A stretch of 64,000 nucleotides of DNA, taken from Amphiura filiformis. Taxonomy: Eukaryota > Echinodermata > Ophiuroidea > Amphilepidida > Amphiuridae. Position 1 is the first letter of the stretch. Every line of letters starts with the position of its first letter. The position numbers were made by a program, and so were the translations under genes. Under the pieces are notes generated by a model that was given only the letters and a program-made list of their open reading frames with translations, was not told the DNA's origin and searched no databases. Of the stretch, positions 21,672-33,600 are shown in pieces. The stretch covers positions 52,541,365-52,605,364 of the forward strand of contig NC_092644.1 of the NCBI RefSeq assembly GCF_039555335.1. The letters run 5' to 3'.

Positions 21672-23456
21672 GTGTCAAGTCAATAGTCTCTGTGAGTACT
21701 TTGGGATCATAAATAACGACGAGGTGTATTAATGTGAAGCAAGACGAGTAATGCTGTGTAACTAATTTATAATTAATTAACCAGATCTGCAAATATAAAC
21801 AGAGACAAACAATACAAGATCAAAAGCAAACTACACACACAATTTGCTTTTTTACCAATTTTTGTTGTTAATGGTTTGTTCGAATGGAATACCTGACTGC
21901 CTTGAAACTCACGTGACATGTGCAGTTAATCATGGTGATTGATATACTAAATATCAATAAAAATTCCTTTAAAAAGGAATAGGGCGAGCAAATGAGCAAG
22001 TGTCAAGATAAAGGTGTAGTTATTTTATTGTTTGAACTGTTTCTATAATTCGCATCGATCATAATGAGTGTGTTTTTACGTGCATCAAATGACAAGGACT
22101 ATGATCTTGCAATGAGACTGTATAGTGTATTGACAGTGTAGATTTGTCCGAATCATTTTGACTATTTGATTCTGACCATGTGATTAAAACAGGCTTTCAG
22201 ATTGGTGAGCTATTGTGTACCAATTGATAATGTCGGGCAGTCGGGCACGTAGTAAAAATACACTGGACAGCCAATTTACTGGAAATAGGTGGGGCCAAAT
22301 AAATCTTAATTGATTCTTGAACACGATTTAAGCAGGAACCTTCAGGCAGAATTTGAATACATATTATCCTGTAACGTTCACTTAGCCTAGCAGTCAATGA
22401 ACGTTCATTGTTAGCATAATAAGTAGCTTTGGGTATCCTACTATGATGTTTATGAAAAAAAGTGTTTACAAACTAATAACATATACATCTACTTGACTTG
22501 CTAATACACTGGAAGTTTAATAGAAATGAAGGATAAAGAACAATTACAGAACATTTATTGTTCATTAAAGTAGCTATGGGTATACAATGTTTACAAGAAA
22601 GGAGCGTTAATGTTTTGTACATGAAGTTAACGCCTTTGATACAATCGAAAATTTGACTAGAGATTTACAATTTGATGACATCCACAAGAATTTAGTATTG
22701 AAGAATTTAAACAAATTACATAACTTTCATTTGTTGACATACTAGCAATTGTTAACAATGTTGAAAATCATGTTCATAAGCGTAACATCCTCTATACATC
22801 TATTTCTTAATGTTCATAAACGTATAAGGCCAAATAAAAAATAAACATGTTTCAAGTCCCTTCCCGCTTCCTTTTTTGAGGTTTCTTCAATTTTATTTTT
22901 ATTTTTCAAAAAATATGTCTAGGGATGCGCTCTATAGCCTTGCTTATACAGGGTGTAACAACAAAATTTATACAATTTGCATTTCTCAGGAAAAAGCTAA
23001 AAGAGTTATGGAACAAATGTTATATGCAATACAATCAGTAATATCTTGGCTAAAAGAAGACGTTTAGTTGGTTTCTTTACTAGCTTGGGTTCAACAGTTA
23101 TGTCCGATTAATTAAATAATTAAATCGTCCAGAAAACGTGTTGGGCCACTTTTGCCATGTTTGTGCATATGCTTTATCGTGCATTAAACATCAAAGAACT
23201 GACACAAAAGAATTATAAGTGGGGTTTCTCCATAAAATTAACATGAACTTAATAATCAAACCCCGGACGTGAAACATGTTTTTTATTTTACTTGGCCTAA
23301 CATATTATAAATATTTGAACAGTAATATATTGTGATAAGGTATCTACCTCTTATATCGTATCATTAACATATCATATACGCTATAAATTCAGATAAAACA
23401 GCAAGCACATACAAGCAAGTATTTTGCCAGTATCGATAAAACTATAATGAGGCTAT
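21672..23456. other. Upstream of the MCT gene: promoter not identifiable, no gene seen
   Basis: AT-rich sequence 5' of the MCT ATG. Short frames carry no recognisable domain. A TATA box or initiator cannot be assigned with confidence. Confidence 0.
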
Positions 23457-23677
23457 TAAGGGATCTAAAATGAGCGTTTATTGCGTTTCGACAGTATTTT
23501 GTGTGGGACATGAGAGCACCTCAGACCTATCGAATTGCATTCTGAATACGAAGCATGTCTTTCTGATATCAAATATTTTTCATTTTTTGAAAATCACAAT
23601 ATAATACAAATTTTATGACAAATTATAAAAATTTGATATTTTTCAAACTTTTGATATATAACAGTCCTCGAAGTAAT

Positions 23678-24320
23678 AATTAACAACATTTTTAAAGCGC
23701 AAAATACAAAGGTTCCTAAGCGCTAGCTGCAACTTACACTACAACTTACACTACTACAAAATGACATGAACATGATAAGCAATAAATACAGAGTCAATTA
23801 ATTGAACAAGAAAGTTTTGAGCTTGGTCTTGAATTGATCAATGGAGACAGCAGAACGGATGGTGAAAGGGATATTGTTCCAGAGGAAGGGTGCCGCCACT
23901 GCAAAGGCCCGATCACCATAGGAAGATGTTTTGACAAGCGGTCCGGGTTTTAAAGCGAGCTGGTGAGCGGAACGGAGAGATCTGTTAGTGGATAATGATA
24001 TGAGGTTGCAGATGTATTTGGGTGCATGTCCATTCAGGGCTTTGTATGTTAGCAGAAGGATCTTGAAATGGATTCTTTTCTCAACAGTCAACCAATGAAG
24101 TTCGTCTAAAATAGGAGAGATATGTTCATAGCGCTTAGTACCTGTAATGAGACGGGCAGCAGAATTTTGAATTCTCTGAAGTGATGACAGGAGGTTGTCG
24201 GGTAAACCATACAAAAGAGAGTTGTTGCAGTCCAAATGAGATGTAACAAAAGCGTGGACGAGTCGAGCATAAGTGTGTCATTTCCGCCTTATCTGGGGTT
24301 AATGTCCCTTATATGGTAAA
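23678..24320 (-). mobile_element. CR1/L2-type LINE 3' fragment nested in a palindromic element
   Basis: The minus frame from about 24270 to 23798 encodes an RT C-terminal region: HAFVTSHLDCNNSLLYG, LQRIQNSAARLITG, LHWLTVEKRIHFKILLLTYKA, then stop. A short 3' UTR follows. The element is 5'-truncated and lacks the RT catalytic core. Confidence 0.
23798..24270 (-). pseudogene. LINE reverse transcriptase, C-terminal ~157 residues
   Basis: Open and undamaged from the truncation point to TAA at 23798. The motifs are those after the RT domain in CR1/L2 LINEs (IQNSAARLI, LHWLTVEKRI, FAVAAPFLWNNIP). No start codon of its own; a dead fragment. Confidence 0.
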
Positions 24321-24762
24321 TTATATAAATCTAATGACATATTCTTAAAGTGTATGTAGCAGGGAGGAAAAGCCGACGGTCAATTGAAAATTTTGACCTT
24401 TCATATTGAAGATTTTTTTTCCCAAAAAGACCTAATTTTTTTGGTGTTTTGGGGAAAAAATCCATATCTTCAATACGAAAGGTCAAAATTTTCAATTGAT
24501 CGTCGGCTTTTCATCCCACCTACACACACTTTAAGTATAAATCATCAGATTTGTAAAGTTTACTTCAAGTACTGTTAAATATCAAAAATATCAATTTTTA
24601 ATGATTTGCCATAAAATGTGTATTAAATTGCGAATTTCAAAAATCAAAATTATTTGATATCAGAATGACATTCTTCGTATTCAGAATGCAATTCGATATG
24701 TCTGATGTGCTCTAATGTCCCACAATAAATACTGTCCAAACGTTCATACCCCAGCCCTTAAT

Positions 24763-25539
24763 GTAGCCAAACTGTACGTAAAATCTGGCAATACCGCTAA
24801 ATCTTAAAGAAATGAAAAAAATCTGTTGCAATTTTCGGATTTGAATACAAGTAATTCTAGTTCATCCAAGTCGTATAACAATTATTTCTTTTAATACAAA
24901 CTCAATCCTTATTAAAACGACTTTATAGCACTGTTTGAATATCAAAATGAAGTAATAATTACAAATTTAAATGTACACTATCGCCTCTGTAGTTTCCCGA
25001 TTACATAGAGAGCACGATTATTTTCTGCAACGCTGTGAGGAATAAGTAGGCCAAAACTCATCGCAAATAGCGCGAGAAACGCAAAAAAAAAAAAAAAGGA
25101 TGGCTCCCATCATGAAGTTCCATGCATGTTGAAGTCCATAGTCCCATGTGACCCAAAAAAATGATGAAATAACACAATGAGTCCATGTGTCAGTATGGTC
25201 ATAATATATAACTTCTAAAACTTCAATCCATGTATTTTACTTTGGATGAAAGAAGTATAATTAGCCCACGGGACACCTCAATTTGTTCCTGAGATCCAAG
25301 ATGGCAGCCAAATCCCAAATCCCATAAAGGCTATTCTGAACATGTATCAGTTTTATTGCAAAAGACGCGATACCCATCTGTACTATTTGCACTATTTATT
25401 TCTACAGTCCATGCTGCAAGCATATTGATATTGATTAAATTATAAGATCAAAAATAAAACAATTAATTTTCAGAAATAAATCTGTAATGTTTTCAACATT
25501 GATGTGGGCAACCTTTTTAATCAAAATTAGCCATTCTTG
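24763..25539. other. No gene seen; A-run near 25084
   Basis: AT-rich sequence without recognisable exon or repeat end, apart from a short poly-A run. Confidence 0.
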
Positions 25540-25590
<51 letters not shown>

Positions 25591-25594
25591 AATA
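25540..25594. repeat. (GAAA)n microsatellite
   Basis: About 13 uninterrupted GAAA units; a second array of the same motif lies at 25683-25737. Confidence 0.
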
Positions 25595-25682
25595 AGGGCC
25601 AATTGGAAGAACAGAGAATACCTTAAAACATCCACTGAATGAGTAACCCAGGTAAAAGAAGAAATAAAACAAACAAACAAAC

Positions 25683-25696
25683 AAGAAAGAAAAAAA

Positions 25697-25732
<36 letters not shown>

Positions 25733-25737
25733 AAATA
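25683..25737. repeat. (GAAA)n microsatellite, second array
   Basis: GAAA units preceded by (CAAA)n. It abuts the inverted-repeat element that starts at 25749. Confidence 0.
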
Positions 25738-25748
25738 AACTTACCTTA

Positions 25749-25944
25749 ATTCGCTGTCGTAGTGCACGTTACAATATGACCGTTGCTAGGCCAACTGGAT
25801 CACGCTTTCTTTGTTACGAACCACTGATCGAAATGATCACAACACAAAGCCTATGGCATATCAAAATTCGGAACAGGTGTATGAGCCCAGGCTTGGAGCA
25901 GTAACCAATGGTTACTAACGTGCACTACGACAGCGAATAAGTTT
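25749..25944. mobile_element. MITE with 22-base inverted repeats
   Basis: attcgctgtcgtagtgcacgtta (left) and taacgtgcactacgacagcgaat (right) are exact inverses. The interior (gatcacaacacaaagcctatgg ... gtaaccaatggtta) recurs in reverse orientation at about 58985-59095. Confidence 0.
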
Positions 25945-26521
25945 TACCGGTAGTTTCATATGTTAAACAAAATCACAGAACGTCATTGTTAGTAAATGCC
26001 GTCCATCCATACAGTGAATGCTGCATAATAACCCAGTAGCTGAGTTGGCGCAGGAGGGTGAAAGTGCATAGGAACAATGCCGGAAACTACGTCACGCTAT
26101 TGTTCGACCTAGGATACATCATTCGCCATTTTGTAAATATTACCGCATGATCGTTGCTTTGAAATTTCCACCGGATAGTCTGTGGATAGCGTAAGAGCAT
26201 GCTTTGACCATGCGCAAAAAAACATGAAGATGTTTAAAATTGATTCATAGATGTTTCAAAAATTACCGTCATATTGCATAGATTCACCAAAGAGGTTTGT
26301 TAAGTACTATACTTATATTTAGTAATTGAAAATCGGGAGAATTTTAAGAAATCAATGTTTTTACCTGTCGGCAACTCGTGAAACACATTAGTGATGTGCC
26401 TGGGTGACCTAAATCTACTAACCTTTAACGTTTCTTCTATGAACTCTAACCCTCCTGCAATATGGCGCCTATTGTCTAGACCTAGGCTACATCTTCCGGT
26501 TTGGTTATGTAACCTAGGATG

Positions 26522-26909
26522 CAGGGGCGTAGCCAGCTTTTTTGGTCGGGGGGGGGACAAAATAAAAATTTTGGGGCACAGACGAAAAAAAATACAGTTG
26601 CATCATACAATACATAGAGACAAAAGGCTTTATTGGGACGATGTGCGCGCGTAACGTGAAAAAAATTGGTATTTTAAACTATTTCGCCCATTATCAGGAT
26701 GGAAAGGGGTTAATCTTTGCAATATGCGCGCGTAGCGCGGAAAAATTGTGTATTTTCGGGCTAAATTTCGGTACAAAAGGGCCCCTTGCCCCTTTTCTTT
26801 TCCTTTGCCCTCCTGATTTTCCCTTTTATTTTTTGTCACTAGGGGCACTTTTTTCTTTCATTTTTTGTCAGGGGGCACACTGTCCCCCCCCCCGCTGGCT
26901 ACGCTACTG
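26522..26909. mobile_element. hAT-like MITE, CAG ends, 7-8-base direct flanks
   Basis: Ends CAGGGGCGTAGCCAGC and GCTGGCTACGCTACTG. Flanks ctaggatg (26514-26521) and ataggatg (26910-26917) share TAGGATG, as expected of an 8-base duplication with one change. CAG termini and an 8-base duplication are hAT features. No transposase; the interior has G- and C-runs near both ends. Confidence 0.
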
Positions 26910-27079
26910 ATAGGATGCTTATCCTTTTGTCTTTATCCCTGGTTGGCGTGTCAGATTCGTTTCACTGCTGTACTACGGTGTACTATGACCGACAATCGTT
27001 CCAACGTTAATCATTTTTGGCACACAAAAGAAGATATGATCCGCTTTCATCACATGCTATTTCCTGTGTTCGGGTAGTG

Positions 27080-27303
27080 TTAAGGGATCGGATAGCAACG
27101 TTTGCACGGTATTTTTTGTGGGACCTGAGAGCACATAAAGCATATCAAATTGCATTCTGCACACGACGAATGTGCTTCTGATATCAAATAATTTAATTGA
27201 TTAATTAATTAATTAATTGATTTTTGAAATTAGCGATATTATACAAATTTTATGCAAAATATTAACAATGGATATTTTCACATTTAACAGTCCTCGAAGT
27301 AAA
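27080..27303. mobile_element. TTAA-palindrome family 1, solo left arm
   Basis: ttaagggatcgg ... tttttgtgggacctgagagcac ... gatatcaaataattt ... cagtcctcgaagtaaa matches the left arm of the full copies. A (TTAA)n expansion interrupts it near 27198-27220. The right arm is absent. Confidence 0.
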
Positions 27304-27696
27304 CACTCACAATAGACAATAGAACCCTACTGGTAGCGCTGTGTTGTAGCTATAGGAGATGAACTAGTTAGCGTCATATATGTAAAAGTATAAAAGCTAT
27401 GATTTTAGTACTTTCTCTGTTTCAATTACTTATTCTTTTCAAAATATCTGAATTTTCAATCCGGTACAAGCTTTAATAACGGGAGACCATACATTTGTAT
27501 GAGAAAGAAATATACCATCTATATCCAAACTCCCATGTTATTCCAATACACATTTTGCTTCACCGGGCCGCCCTGGCATAGTCCTTCAAGGAGGACCACG
27601 CTCCATTTAGTACGATAGTCCACGCCGTCAGGCGTGGGTCCTTCTACATTCGACAAATCCTTCCCGGAAAGTCGGGGGAAATGTCAAACTGATTAA

Positions 27697-27775
27697 CCAC
27701 GCCTACTGACAGCTACTAATGATATTAAGCCAATCCGATTGACTGAATATCATCAATAGCTGTCAGTAGGTGTGG
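27697..27775. repeat. 30-base perfect-class hairpin, 19-base loop
   Basis: ccacgcctactgacagctac ... gatatt (27697-27726) pairs with aatatc ... agctgtcagtaggtgtgg (27746-27775), with three mismatches. It is probably a small MITE core. It lies in the region between the two divergent genes. Confidence 0.
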
Positions 27776-30460
27776 CTTGCCTACCTGCTACCAGAACACT
27801 AGATTCTAGCTTGGTATTGACACAAGTATTGCGTAACAAAATTGATTATTAATCCTCTTTAGTTGCATATGTGTTAATGCTATTATAATACTCGGTTTTC
27901 TTCTTATCCTCAGTTCACTGACCTGTAGGTTGCACACAATCAGTTCCTTTTGTCATCAATACATTTAATATTGTCCTGGTTAACCACGATTCGTTATTAT
28001 TTTTGTAGAGGTTGTGCTTGAAATTATTGATTGGCTACAAACAAAGGATTTGAACCGATGTTCTTCACCGTAATCATTGGGCAGTCATGAGTGCAGTACA
28101 TTCAATCAAATGTTAAAATTGTCATCAACCTATTTGATCGTAGTGCATTTGTTATGTGTGTGAGACGAACTGTCTCGGTAGATTGCAATCATGCTTTTGT
28201 TTAATGGATTTGAGTAGTCCGCCATATTTACGGTATACGTCATATGCACAACCTCTATTAATTGTGATTCGTTTAACATATTTAAGAAAAATATAGAATT
28301 GGAGGACACACGCTTCTTAAAAACTTTGGGTTTCACTCATTTATTTACTTTAGGGGGTATAATACCATGATTTTCATCCCAATGACATAGTTCAATAACC
28401 TCAATTAAATATTCAATAGTGAAAATTTGACCTCAAGTTGCAGAGTATGAGTTTTTGTACCCATATTTTCAAAGGTCATTCAATGAATATACAAATGTAT
28501 TGGGGTTAAAGAATTGTGTCCTTATTAGATGAGAATGTTGTGGATCCTAGTGTAAGACCATGAAGACCTACCAATTGAGAGACTGATTATAAATTGAGTG
28601 GTTGCTTGACTCGATTACTTGATTGATATTTTAACACCAAGATACAGTACATTAATTACGACACTACGATCATGTAATTTGTTAATAATCATAATTGATC
28701 GATTGATCAAACGAATGATTATTAATTGATATGATGAGTAGTTTAATGATTGACTGACTATTAATTCATATCAATCTAATAAGTTATTGTGATTCTATTA
28801 TATTATTATATTATATTGATTGATAGGATGACCATATCAATTAATTGATTAATCAATTCATTAAATGATTCTGATTGTTTTCTTGATTGTTTGTTGAATA
28901 CTTTATTGATTGGTTGAATGAACCAACGATTGAGTGATTAATCTAAGAATCCTTGAACTTGAAGAACAGTTTGCATCCATTTTTCCGAAAATTGGAGTAA
29001 CTTTTAATTTTTCACCCCTAGCATGCAAATTGACCTTGGACCTGTCGAGCCTCAAAACTTGGTAACTATGTGTCCTACATGCAAATATTTTACACTGTGA
29101 TCCTTAGACCCAGACAAACAATTTGACATGTTTTTTGTGAATTTGGAGCATGTTTAATTTTTGCCCCCTATATGACTATGAGTATGTAGGGTGTTTGAGG
29201 GTCTTTTTTGAGGGTCACGGAGTTCCAACTTGCCGCTTGATGCTTATTTCCAAAATGATGCACATTTCCAAAATAGAGCCAGACAAATACATAACACTGA
29301 TTTTACAAAATAAATCAATATGATATCACGATTTAGGCCAACACTGGTCTATCGAAACCCAGCTACTTCAAAAGTGTGAAGTGTTTTGATCCATGCAACT
29401 GTGCATGCAATCTCAAAATCAATCGATTGAGATGACCAGTCCCAGTTACATAACAGATGCGGTTAAATGATGGGCGGGGTTACCAACCATATTTGGAGTT
29501 ATTACGTTGTCATTAACTGAGTTGGTTCAGGTCACTGCTTATGGTAATTCGAGTGCGCTGCTGGGGGTAGCCAACGAATTTATAAGGACCAACGCCTGAC
29601 GGCGTTGATTGTAGTGCTAAATATTGCGTTGGTCCTGTATGGACTACCCTGGCATGGTCGTATTTACAATCATTAGCATAGTCTTTATAATAACGGTGGA
29701 CCGTCTTGATGAGTAAATGACAGCAAACCAGTGAAAAATATCCCAAAACTCAGTCAGTGGAGCTCCGCCCGTACATGTCAATAGCGTCATTATCGATTGG
29801 ATTAGTCGACCGTTGCGGACAATTCGATCGCTCATTGGAGCCTATATTAGCACGTGGTTATAAATTTACGTTGGACAATCGATTACTATAATGGTTTAGT
29901 ACTGCATATTTCGGTTTAATCTTCACTAAGCGGGTTTATGGCTGGAAAGGTCCCGGTGAATTTGCCGTGGACATAAGTGCACTATGATATAAAATAATTT
30001 CTAGATCAATTATTGCATCGTGTTGGATTGTTTATATATCAAATTTACAGAAAATCACTGTGTGTCAAAAATATTCATGTTGGGCAAATAGGCGGTCATA
30101 GTACACCGTACTACTATGATATCATTGTGGGCGTGCTTACTACCTATCACTCCATCACACTACCATCATCCTATCACACAATAAAACAATGTAGATGTCA
30201 GATTTATTGGCAGGGTATTTGACTTCGTGAACATCGTGAAGGCGTCGGGGTGTGTGTATATACCCTCAACCGGGAGTTCCATAGCGGTCAGTCGACCTCT
30301 CAGTCGATCATAGGTAAAAACGGTTCTTATTGGTGTACGAGATGTGATTGTGTTTGAATGGGGCCTATAAGCTCCTATATAATAATCGTATTAAATTTAT
30401 TATATTGTTCATTTTCTAGCTATTTTGAATTCAACTAGATAACGGTTAACGAGTAATTCT
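27776..30460. other. Region upstream of SLC23 copy 1: no gene seen
   Basis: AT-rich, with imperfect attgattgatt words at 28600-28930. A block at about 29900-29990 (tttaat ... gggttta ... aaaggtc ... ggtgaatt ... gtggacat) resembles blocks at 31893 and 39157. A TATA-like 'gtatatacc' near 30257 could belong to the gene but is only a guess. Confidence 0.
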
Positions 30461-30622
30461 ATGGCTGCGCAGGTAGACAATTCGATACAAATTGTTGATA
30501 CTAATGAGGAGGTTCAATGTGAAAATGGTGATGGGAGGCAAAATATGAGAAAAAAGAAGATCGTAATTTTTGATGTTGATGAACGGCCACATTGGTACCT
30601 TGCTATTGTCCTTGGTTTTCAG
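30461..30622 (+). CDS. SLC23-like: SLC23 copy 1, exon 1 (start codon)
   Basis: 54 codons, ending LAIVLGFQ at donor gtaggt (phase 0). Acidic then basic N-terminal cytosolic stretch, with [17 protein letters not shown] before TM1. Same length as exon 1 of copy 2 (60337-60498), and conserved from NSIQI onward. Confidence 0.
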
Positions 30623-33600
30623 GTAGGTATTTAAGTAAGGAATACAGCATTTCCTATATCATATCTGCTTCATTCGGCTCATACACGATAAATGTTATTG
30701 AGCAATAGCTACCATTGAGCAAAATATTGAAGAGATCTATCTATTTTGATTTTATTGACGGTTGGACAATAATATTGTCCTGTGTATTGTTACACGTGTA
30801 TACACGGGAGAATCTAAATCCTGTTGGCAGTGTTGGAGGACTCGGGACTCGGACTCGTACTCGAGTCCGGACTCGAGTCCTTTTTTCGCAGGCGGGCCGA
30901 GGAGGGATAAGCATTTTTTTTGCAATTTCACCCCTCCCCAGGCTCATGATAATTAGTGCACAGCCCCAAAACAATACTAGGCATGCTATGTGGGACTAGC
31001 AAATAATGTATTTACAAGAAAATAATATAGAACTAAAATTCTGGTTAAGTATATGCTATACGTTGATAAAGTATTGGTGAAAACCCCGGGGTTTGAATTT
31101 GGTACATACATACTGCAGTTACTGTCCGTTTTCCTGTACACAATACACAGTGCTTTCACCATTGACGCGCGACCTTTACAAATAGTGTATGTTAGAAGTA
31201 TATTGCATTTGCCTAGTTAACATCACTGTGTGAAAAATAACCGGCCAATATTTAAAGTATTCTCCAAACTTCTAGCAAATATGTTTCTCTAACATGACCT
31301 AAAATTACAGCTAGGTTAGATGTTCAGAAATAGTCGCACTTTCGTAGAATATGAGTGAGGGCAAGGCATAGCTAGCTCATAGCTAGCCAACTCCCCGTGT
31401 TAATTGAATGGAGATTTGACCGAAAATATGGAGCTATATTGGTAACGGACCGCTTAGTTTTGAAGGATGCCACAAAAAACGGTACAAGCTACATTTAAAG
31501 TATTATATGAAATTCTAGAAAATATAGTTTTGTAACATGTCCTAAATTTTTAGCTAATTTAGGTGTTTGGAAATAGTCGCACTTTTGTGTTTTAGGAAGG
31601 ATATGTAAACGACAGATAACACAAAAAATATGAAGAAATTATTTCCAAACCGTGTTAAGTCAATAATCATTATGTTGCTCATTTTCAAGAATGCTGGTTA
31701 ACAAAAAGCAGGCCATTGTCTCATTTCGTGAACAATGTCCACATACCATTGTTTCCTTGCGTTTCCTTTATAATCGGTTACCCAACTGAAGCTGTATTAT
31801 AGCAGCTCATTGCGATACCGCACATATAAAACAGACACATGTGCACAGCCAGAGGAGATCCGATTTAATCAGTTGAGCTGTTTCAATGAGTGTTATCTTG
31901 GTTTAATAGCTTTTAATGGGGTTTAAGTCCTGCAAAGGTCGAGGTGAATTCTACTGTAGACATGACTGCATCATGAAGGACTCGGACTCGGACTCGAACA
32001 TTGAGGACTCGGACTCGGACTCGGACATCAGAAATTGGCAGGGACTCGGACTCGGACTTGGACTCGGACACCAACGACTCGGACTCGGACTCGGATGACG
32101 AGGACTCGACTACAACACTGCCTGTTGGCCGATTTCAATTCCGTTTTTATGCTTTAATAAAGCTCATTCATGTAGAAACATTAAATAACGTGTTTCTGCT
32201 GCGATTATTTTTGAGATGATATGCCTATTTATAGTACGATCAGCACGAAAAGTTCAAAGCGGTTTTTAATGTATTTTCTAAAATTAAAAGAACCACTGCG
32301 GGAATCTGTGCACGTTTTACACAGCTGAAGTAGTGAAAGGGTTGAAACACTACCATATTATGGCATAAACACGAATAAGTTTGTTTGGTCTTTATTCCTA
32401 TAGGGCCACCCCTTAAGTACAAGTACATTGGAGTTGAAGAACCGTGTCCTGCAGGTAGAGCATGTTTAAGAACTTACTCATTGAAAGGTCACAACCAGAA
32501 ATAGGCCAGACGGTTAATTTATTTTACAATCTCAGGGCTGTTTAAAAGATTTTGTGCTAAAATTATTTGTATCGTTCTATTTCAGCATTTTTGACGTTTT
32601 TGGTTCTGGTTTCACTCTACCGCTATTACTTGCTGGTCCGCTATGCATGGATCAAGATCAACTGGCTGTTAGTCAACTGATGTCGACTGCATTTTTTATA
32701 GAAGGTATTATTACCTTGCTGCAAGTTACGTTTGGTGTTAGGGCGTACGTAGATCATACTGCAGTTACGTCCCTGTCCGTTTTCCTATACACAATACACA
32801 GTGCTCTCACAATTGACGCGTGACCTTACAAATAGTGTATGTTAGAAGTATATTGCATTTGCCTAGTTAACATCACTGTGTGAAAAATAACCGGCCAATA
32901 TTTAAAGTATTCTCCAAACTTCTAGCAAATGTATTTCTCTAACATGACCTAAAATTACAGCTAGGTTAGATGTTCAGAAATAGTCGCACTTTCGTAGAAT
33001 ATGAGTGAGGGCAAGGCATAGCTAGCTCATAGCTAGCCAACTCCCCGTGTTAATTGGATGGAGATTTGACCGAAAATATGGAGCTATATTGGTAACGGAC
33101 CGCTCTGTTCTGAAGGATGCCAAAAAAAAAACCGGTACAAGCTACATTTAAAGTATTCTCTGAAATTCTAGAAAATATAGTTTTGTAACATGTCCTAAAT
33201 TTTTAGCTAATTTAGGTGTTTGGAAATAGTCGCACTTTGGTGTTTTAGTGTATGTTATAGGTAATAGGACATTGCCTATTTAACGTCACTGTGTGAAAAA
33301 CAACCGGCCAATATTTAAAGTATTCTCTGAAATTCTAGAAAATATAGTTTTGTAACATGTCCTAAATTTTTTTTTTTTTTTTAGGTGTTTGGAAATAGTC
33401 GCACTTTGGTGTTTTAGGAAGGATATGTAAACGACAAATAACACCAAAAAATATGAAGAAATTATTTTCAAACCGTGTCAAGTCTGCAACCATACATGGT
33501 TCTCATTTTCAAGAATGCTGGTTAACAATAAGCAGACCATTGTCTCATTTCGTAAACAAAGCCCACACATTATTGTATACCTTGCGTTTGCTTTATAATC

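Larger units (their letters stand above)
23457..24762. mobile_element. TTAA-palindrome family 1, copy interrupted by a LINE
   Basis: It begins TTAAGGGATCTAAAATGAGCG and ends ccccagcccTTAA. The arms match copies at 39861-40534 and 50399-50989. The left arm breaks at 'cctcgaagtaa' near 23677 and resumes at 'taaattatataaatc' near 24320, with a LINE 3' fragment between. The LINE therefore landed after the palindrome. Confidence 0.

Noticed and set aside
32742-32750. Loss of the exon 2 splice donor in SLC23 copy 1
   Set aside because: At first the donor looked mutated (ag|ggcg), but gtacgt survives three bases downstream, so the exon is extended rather than unspliceable.
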